From Arthrobacter sp. ISL-5 (lineage in GTDB: Bacteria > Actinomycetota > Actinomycetes > Actinomycetales > Micrococcaceae), in assembly GCF_018613835.1 (NCBI RefSeq), contig NZ_JAGGPM010000033.1:18663-82662 (forward strand): a stretch of 64,000 nucleotides of DNA, written 5' to 3'. The notes under the pieces were generated by a model, which was not told the DNA's origin, did no database searches, and saw only the letters and a list, made by a program, of their open reading frames with translations. Within the stretch, counting starts at the first letter, position 1, and each line of letters starts with the position of its first letter. Both the position numbers and the translations under genes were made by a program. Positions 60,570 through 64,000 of this stretch are shown here, in pieces.

Positions 60570-62722
60570 GCGCCGCAGATTTCCGCAAGCTTGCCGACCT
60601 TTTCCCGGATGAGACGGTCACCCATTCCTACGTGCAGGACATCGAACTCCCGGCCGTCGGCGGCCAGCCCAGTGCCGGCGTCTTCGCCCTGATCACGCTG
60701 GACAACGGGCTGGACCACACCAAGCCCACCACGCTGGGACCCAACACCCTCGTGGAACTCGGAACGGTGCTCGAAGGACTCCGCGGGCGGGCAGCCAGCG
60801 GCGAGATCGTCGGCGTCGGGGTGACCGGCAAGCCGCACTTCCTGGTGGCCGGCGCGGACCTGTCCGCGGTGAAGTCCCTCGACAGCCGGGAGCACGGACT
60901 GTGGATGGCGCAGCTCGGTCACGACGTCTACGCGACCCTGGCCAACCTTGGCGTTCCCAGCTTCGCCTTCATCAACGGAGTGGCCTTGGGCGGCGGGCTG
61001 GAGATTGCGCTGCAGTCCACCTACCGGACAGTCTCGGCCGCGGCGGGGGCGCTGGCCCTGCCGGAGGCCTTCATCGGGCTGGTTCCAGGCTGGGGCGGCG
61101 TCTATATCCTGCCCCGGCTGATCGGTCCGGAAAGCGCCGTCAAGGTGATGATCGAGAATCCGCTGAACAACAACCGCACGCTGTCAGGGCCTGAGGCCTA
61201 CAAGCTCGGAATCGCGGATTCGATGTTCGAACCGGCAGACTTCGTGGAGCAGTCGATCGCCTGGGCCGCGGGAGTCATCTCCGGCAGCATCGCCCCGGAA
61301 CGGCCCTCCGCCGTCGACCCTTCCGACCCGGAAGTGGCCGGCCGCTGGGCCGGGGCCGTGGCCGCCGGCCGCGCCTTCGTGGAATCCAAGACGTCCAACG
61401 CCTCGCCTGCACCGGCCAAGGTGCTGGGCATCATGGAGGCCAACCGGACCATGAGCCAGGCGGAGTCCGCCGCCCTGGAGTGCGAAACCCTGGCCGGACT
61501 AATGCAGACGGACGAGTTCCGTTCCACGGTCTATGCGTTCCTGGACCTGGTGCAGAAGAGGTCCAAGCGCCCCGCCGGCGCCCCTGACCGCAAACTCGCC
61601 CGGCCGGTGACCAAGGTGGGCGTGGTGGGCGCCGGACTGATGGCCAGCCAGTTGGCCCTGCTCTTCGCCCGCCAGCTTAAAGTTCCGGTGGTCATGACGG
61701 ACATCGACCAGGCCCGCGTGGACAAGGGCGTGGATTACGTCCATGCGGAGGTGGACAAGCTGCTCAGCAGGGGGCGCCTCAGCCAGGATGCAGCGAACCG
61801 GACGAAGGCCCTCGTGACGGGATCCGTCTCCAAGGAGCCGTTCGCGGATGCCGACTTCGTGATCGAGGCGGTGTTCGAGGAACTCAACGTCAAGAAGCAG
61901 GTTTTCGCCGAACTCGAAGCCATCGTCTCCCCCGACTGCATCCTCGCGACCAACACATCATCGCTGTCCGTGACAGCCATGGCCGAAGGCCTGCGGAACC
62001 CGGAACGGCTGGTGGGATTCCACTTCTTCAACCCGGTGGCCGTCATGCCGCTGCTGGAAATCGTGCGCGCGCCAAAGACGGACGATGCCGTGGTGGCCAC
62101 CGCTTTCGAACTGGCCAGGGGACTGAAAAAGACCGCGGTCCTGGTCAGGGACGCCCCGGCGTTCGTGGTCAACCGGATTCTCCTGCGGCTCATGGGCGAG
62201 GTCACCGCCGCGTTCGACGAGGGCACGCCGGCCGACGTTGCGGACAACGCCCTGCGGCCGATGGGCCTGCCGATGACTCCGTTCGACCTGGGCGCGATGG
62301 TGGGGCTTCCCGTGGCCCAGCATGTCCAGGAATCGCTGCATGCCGCGTTCGGCGACCGCTTCAGGGTTTCGCAGAACCTGCAGAAACTGATCGACAACGG
62401 GGTGCGGTCGCTGTGGACTCCGACCGAGGACGGCGGCAAGGAAATTCCGGCGTCCACGCTGGCCCTGATGTCCTTCGGAACTTCGCCGTCAACCGGGGAA
62501 GAGGTCCTTCGCCGGACGCAGGACGCCCTGGCCGAGGAAATCGCCCTGATGCTCGACGAGGGCGTGGTGGCCGGGCCGGAGGACATCGACCTCTGCATGA
62601 TCCTCGGAGCTGGCTGGCCCATGTTCCTCGGCGGCATCACCCCGTACCTGGACCGCACGGGGGCATCCGAGCGCGTCACGGGCAAGAGGTTCCTTGACCC
62701 GGGCGTGGCATCCCGGGCATAG
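60566..62722 (+). CDS. fadB: Bifunctional enoyl-CoA hydratase/3-hydroxyacyl-CoA dehydrogenase, FadB-like
   Basis: A 718-residue multifunctional enzyme. The N-terminal crotonase domain (about 20-230) has ITGKPHFLVAGADL-type sequence, NGVALGGGLEIAL and EAFIGLVPGWGG with the catalytic Glu residues. The dehydrogenase (about 345-630) has the NAD motif VGVVGAGLMASQLALLF (Met-Ala in place of the usual Met-Gly), EAVFEELNVKK and GFHFFNPVAVMPLLE. Motifs for both activities are present. CAGGAG precedes the ATG. Confidence 0.93.
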   Translation: MSAADFRKLADLFPDETVTHSYVQDIELPAVGGQPSAGVFALITLDNGLDHTKPTTLGPNTLVELGTVLEGLRGRAASGEIVGVGVTGKPHFLVAGADLSAVKSLDSREHGLWMAQLGHDVYATLANLGVPSFAFINGVALGGGLEIALQSTYRTVSAAAGALALPEAFIGLVPGWGGVYILPRLIGPESAVKVMIENPLNNNRTLSGPEAYKLGIADSMFEPADFVEQSIAWAAGVISGSIAPERPSAVDPSDPEVAGRWAGAVAAGRAFVESKTSNASPAPAKVLGIMEANRTMSQAESAALECETLAGLMQTDEFRSTVYAFLDLVQKRSKRPAGAPDRKLARPVTKVGVVGAGLMASQLALLFARQLKVPVVMTDIDQARVDKGVDYVHAEVDKLLSRGRLSQDAANRTKALVTGSVSKEPFADADFVIEAVFEELNVKKQVFAELEAIVSPDCILATNTSSLSVTAMAEGLRNPERLVGFHFFNPVAVMPLLEIVRAPKTDDAVVATAFELARGLKKTAVLVRDAPAFVVNRILLRLMGEVTAAFDEGTPADVADNALRPMGLPMTPFDLGAMVGLPVAQHVQESLHAAFGDRFRVSQNLQKLIDNGVRSLWTPTEDGGKEIPASTLALMSFGTSPSTGEEVLRRTQDALAEEIALMLDEGVVAGPEDIDLCMILGAGWPMFLGGITPYLDRTGASERVTGKRFLDPGVASRA

Positions 62723-62747
62723 ATTCTGCTGCAGACGCACTGCCAGG

Positions 62748-62790
62748 CGGTGCCGGTCCCGTCACCCGTAAAGTGATGGGTTCGGCACCG
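62748..62790 (+). terminator. Long hairpin after fadB
   Basis: CGGTGCCG (62748-62755) pairs with CGGCACCG (62783-62790), and CCC-TCAC pairs with GTGA-GGG inside. It lies 25 bases after the fadB stop. Confidence 0.65.
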
Positions 62791-63378
62791 TCTGTGACAT
62801 TGCCAACGCTGCCCGGGCATCAGCGACACGTCGGCAGGGGCCATGCGTCGCCACAAGCTCGCGCGGGCTGCGGAAGTGTCGAATATATGCGTCGTCTCTA
62901 GACGGCGCCAAGTGCCGCTTCGAGAACTTTGGCGTAGCCGAGGTAGATCGTCCTCCGATGATGCGGAAGCCGTCGACAAGATGCTCTGCACCACCTTGAA
63001 GCTAGCGGGTTCGTTTTGGTCCGAATGGATTTGCCGGACTGATCTTTGCTGTTCAGTGCCCGAGGCAGTGGCGGGAACTGCTCCGGATCGGGCAACCCAA
63101 AAGCGTATTGGAGCTTTGCCCAGTGGAAAAGCCTCTCGGCTCACATGCGTAGTCGACGTAAGAAGGGGCGTAAGGCAGTCGGGCCTCTTCAGCTATTTGC
63201 CGGTCTTGTTCGTCGAACTGATCTAACTGCTGGGGCGTCGTCATTCGGCCATATTAGCCGCCGCCCATGACAGGGAAAGCCCCAGTCGGCGGGCCGTCGG
63301 GGGGGTCGGCCGAGAGCCTCTCGATCTCTTCCTGCCCAAGGCACCGCCTACGGGTCCGCCGCGCATTGTTGCCGATAC
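62791..63378. other. Gene-poor stretch, possibly a degraded gene
   Basis: No gene can be supported. The GC content of about 62880-63260 looks lower than in the flanks. On the minus strand, a short frame from 63244 (MTTPQQLDQFDEQDRQIAEE) overlaps a second frame (LFHWAKLQYAFGLPDPEQF) before both stop. This could be one protein broken by a frameshift, but no homology is recognised. The part at 63270-63378 holds GC-rich sequence with no clear element. Confidence 0.3.
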
Positions 63379-64000
63379 TTAGGCTGCCCGGGCATCTTTG
63401 AGGTGCGCGCGTTTGAGTGACTTGGCGTGATGCAGGAGTTGGCGTTTGCGCCGGCGGCTCGTGGGCCGCGCGGTGTTCTGCAGGGCAGCACTAGCCAACG
63501 CAGCTTCGGTGAGCCGTGTGGCGGCCCGTGAGGTATCACGGAGTGGTGTGCCGGGTAGTGGGGGTGCAGTTGAGTGGTAGCTGTGGCCGGTGGGGGTCTG
63601 GATTTTGAGGGTGTGCCTAAGCCTGCCGGTTTCGCCGGGCCGTGGATCGCCGGGTCCGGGGCGTGGTTCTGCCCGCCAGCCGGGTGCTTCTTTGGTGTGG
63701 TTGCAGGCTTCGCAGAGTCCGGCGCCGTTGCCGTGGCTGGTGGTTCCGCCGCGGTGCCAGGGGACGATGTGGTCGTGGTGCCGGATCGGGGCGTCGCAGT
63801 AGGGGGTGCGGCAGGTGTGGTCGCGGACCTGGATGAAGCGGCGCAGCCCGGGCGGGAAGAGCCTGGCGCGGGAATCCATCGCGGTGAGTTCCCCGGTGCC
63901 CGGTGCGGTGTACAGCCGCCGCAGCCAGACATCCACGGCAGCATTCCCCGTAGCAGCGTCCGCGATGTGTGCGGCTTCCGCAGCGGCGGTTCCGGCCCCT
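63379..64000 (-). CDS. HNH endonuclease of the 13E12/DUF222 type, 5' end beyond window
   Basis: The minus strand is open from the right window edge to a stop at 63379, at least 206 codons. The HNH nuclease core is visible: LRRFIQVRDHTCRTPYCDAP, then HHDHIVPWHRGGTTSHGN with the His and Asn residues, and GLCEACNHTKEAPGW. Proteins with this core usually carry an N-terminal DUF222 region, which would lie outside. They are multi-copy and mobile in actinobacteria. The C-terminal 45 residues are Arg/Lys-rich. Confidence 0.85.
   Translation of the reverse strand, partial: GAGTAAAEAAHIADAATGNAAVDVWLRRLYTAPGTGELTAMDSRARLFPPGLRRFIQVRDHTCRTPYCDAPIRHHDHIVPWHRGGTTSHGNGAGLCEACNHTKEAPGWRAEPRPGPGDPRPGETGRLRHTLKIQTPTGHSYHSTAPPLPGTPLRDTSRAATRLTEAALASAALQNTARPTSRRRKRQLLHHAKSLKRAHLKDARAA

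Noticed and set aside
61735..63144. 469-codon minus-strand open frame
   Set aside because: Most of it is antisense to the fadB dehydrogenase domain. Only the part beyond 62723 is free, and that part is discussed as a possible remnant.

Overview
The window looks like chromosomal DNA from a high-GC Gram-positive actinobacterium of the Micrococcaceae, most like Arthrobacter or Pseudarthrobacter. The signs are high GC coding, many GTG starts, 4-base start/stop overlaps, an ANTAR response regulator of the PdtaR type, a trp cluster carrying actinobacterial membrane proteins, and DUF3000, DUF6421 and TIGR03085 proteins. The genus is inferred from gene content; no rRNA gene is present.

Bases 1 to about 3,720 are the end of an integrated mobile element. 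A tyrosine recombinase lies beside the 3' end of a tRNA-Leu(CAA) gene. With it are an excisionase-like protein, two winged-helix regulators, an EspR-like DNA-binding protein and a sigma-like protein cut by the window edge. From 4 to 12.4 kb lie core metabolism genes: pdtaR, pyk and gltBD. From 12.6 to 20.2 kb a leftward unit holds hisI, trpE, two small membrane proteins, trpC, trpB, trpA and lgt.

From 21.3 to 31.7 kb is a histidine-utilisation region. A leftward operon runs iclR, a four-part OpuC/HutXWV-like ABC transporter, hutU and a HutH-like protein without the normal Ala-Ser-Gly cofactor triad. A divergent pair encodes an M20 amidohydrolase and HutF. No hutI is present. A 29-base element lies upstream of both divergent units in the same orientation relative to each. 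Next come a LacI-type regulator lacking its DNA-binding half, and a two-gene sugar/inositol-like catabolic unit.

From 35.4 to 45.5 kb a leftward block holds def, fmt, rsmB, rpe, an FMN riboswitch, ribD, ribE, ribB, ribA, ribH, hisE, hisG and hisF. A tRNA cluster (Val-CAC on the minus strand; Gly, Cys, Val, Gly, Val on the plus strand) lies at 46.5-47.4 kb. The rest is housekeeping and accessory metabolism: zapE, sseA-sufE, ybaK, msrB, DUF6421, an SDR, a threonine-aldolase-like enzyme, DUF3000, an RNase D-like exonuclease and a fadA-fadB-like pair. An HNH endonuclease is cut by the right edge.

The most interesting non-gene signal is a pair of 66-base palindromes at 22,887-22,952 and 35,416-35,481. 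They have the same length and ends, and they carry compensatory base-pair changes. This is what a dispersed structured repeat family would look like. The HutH-like protein without its triad and a 14-codon ORF coupled to ribD below the FMN riboswitch are the other main leads.
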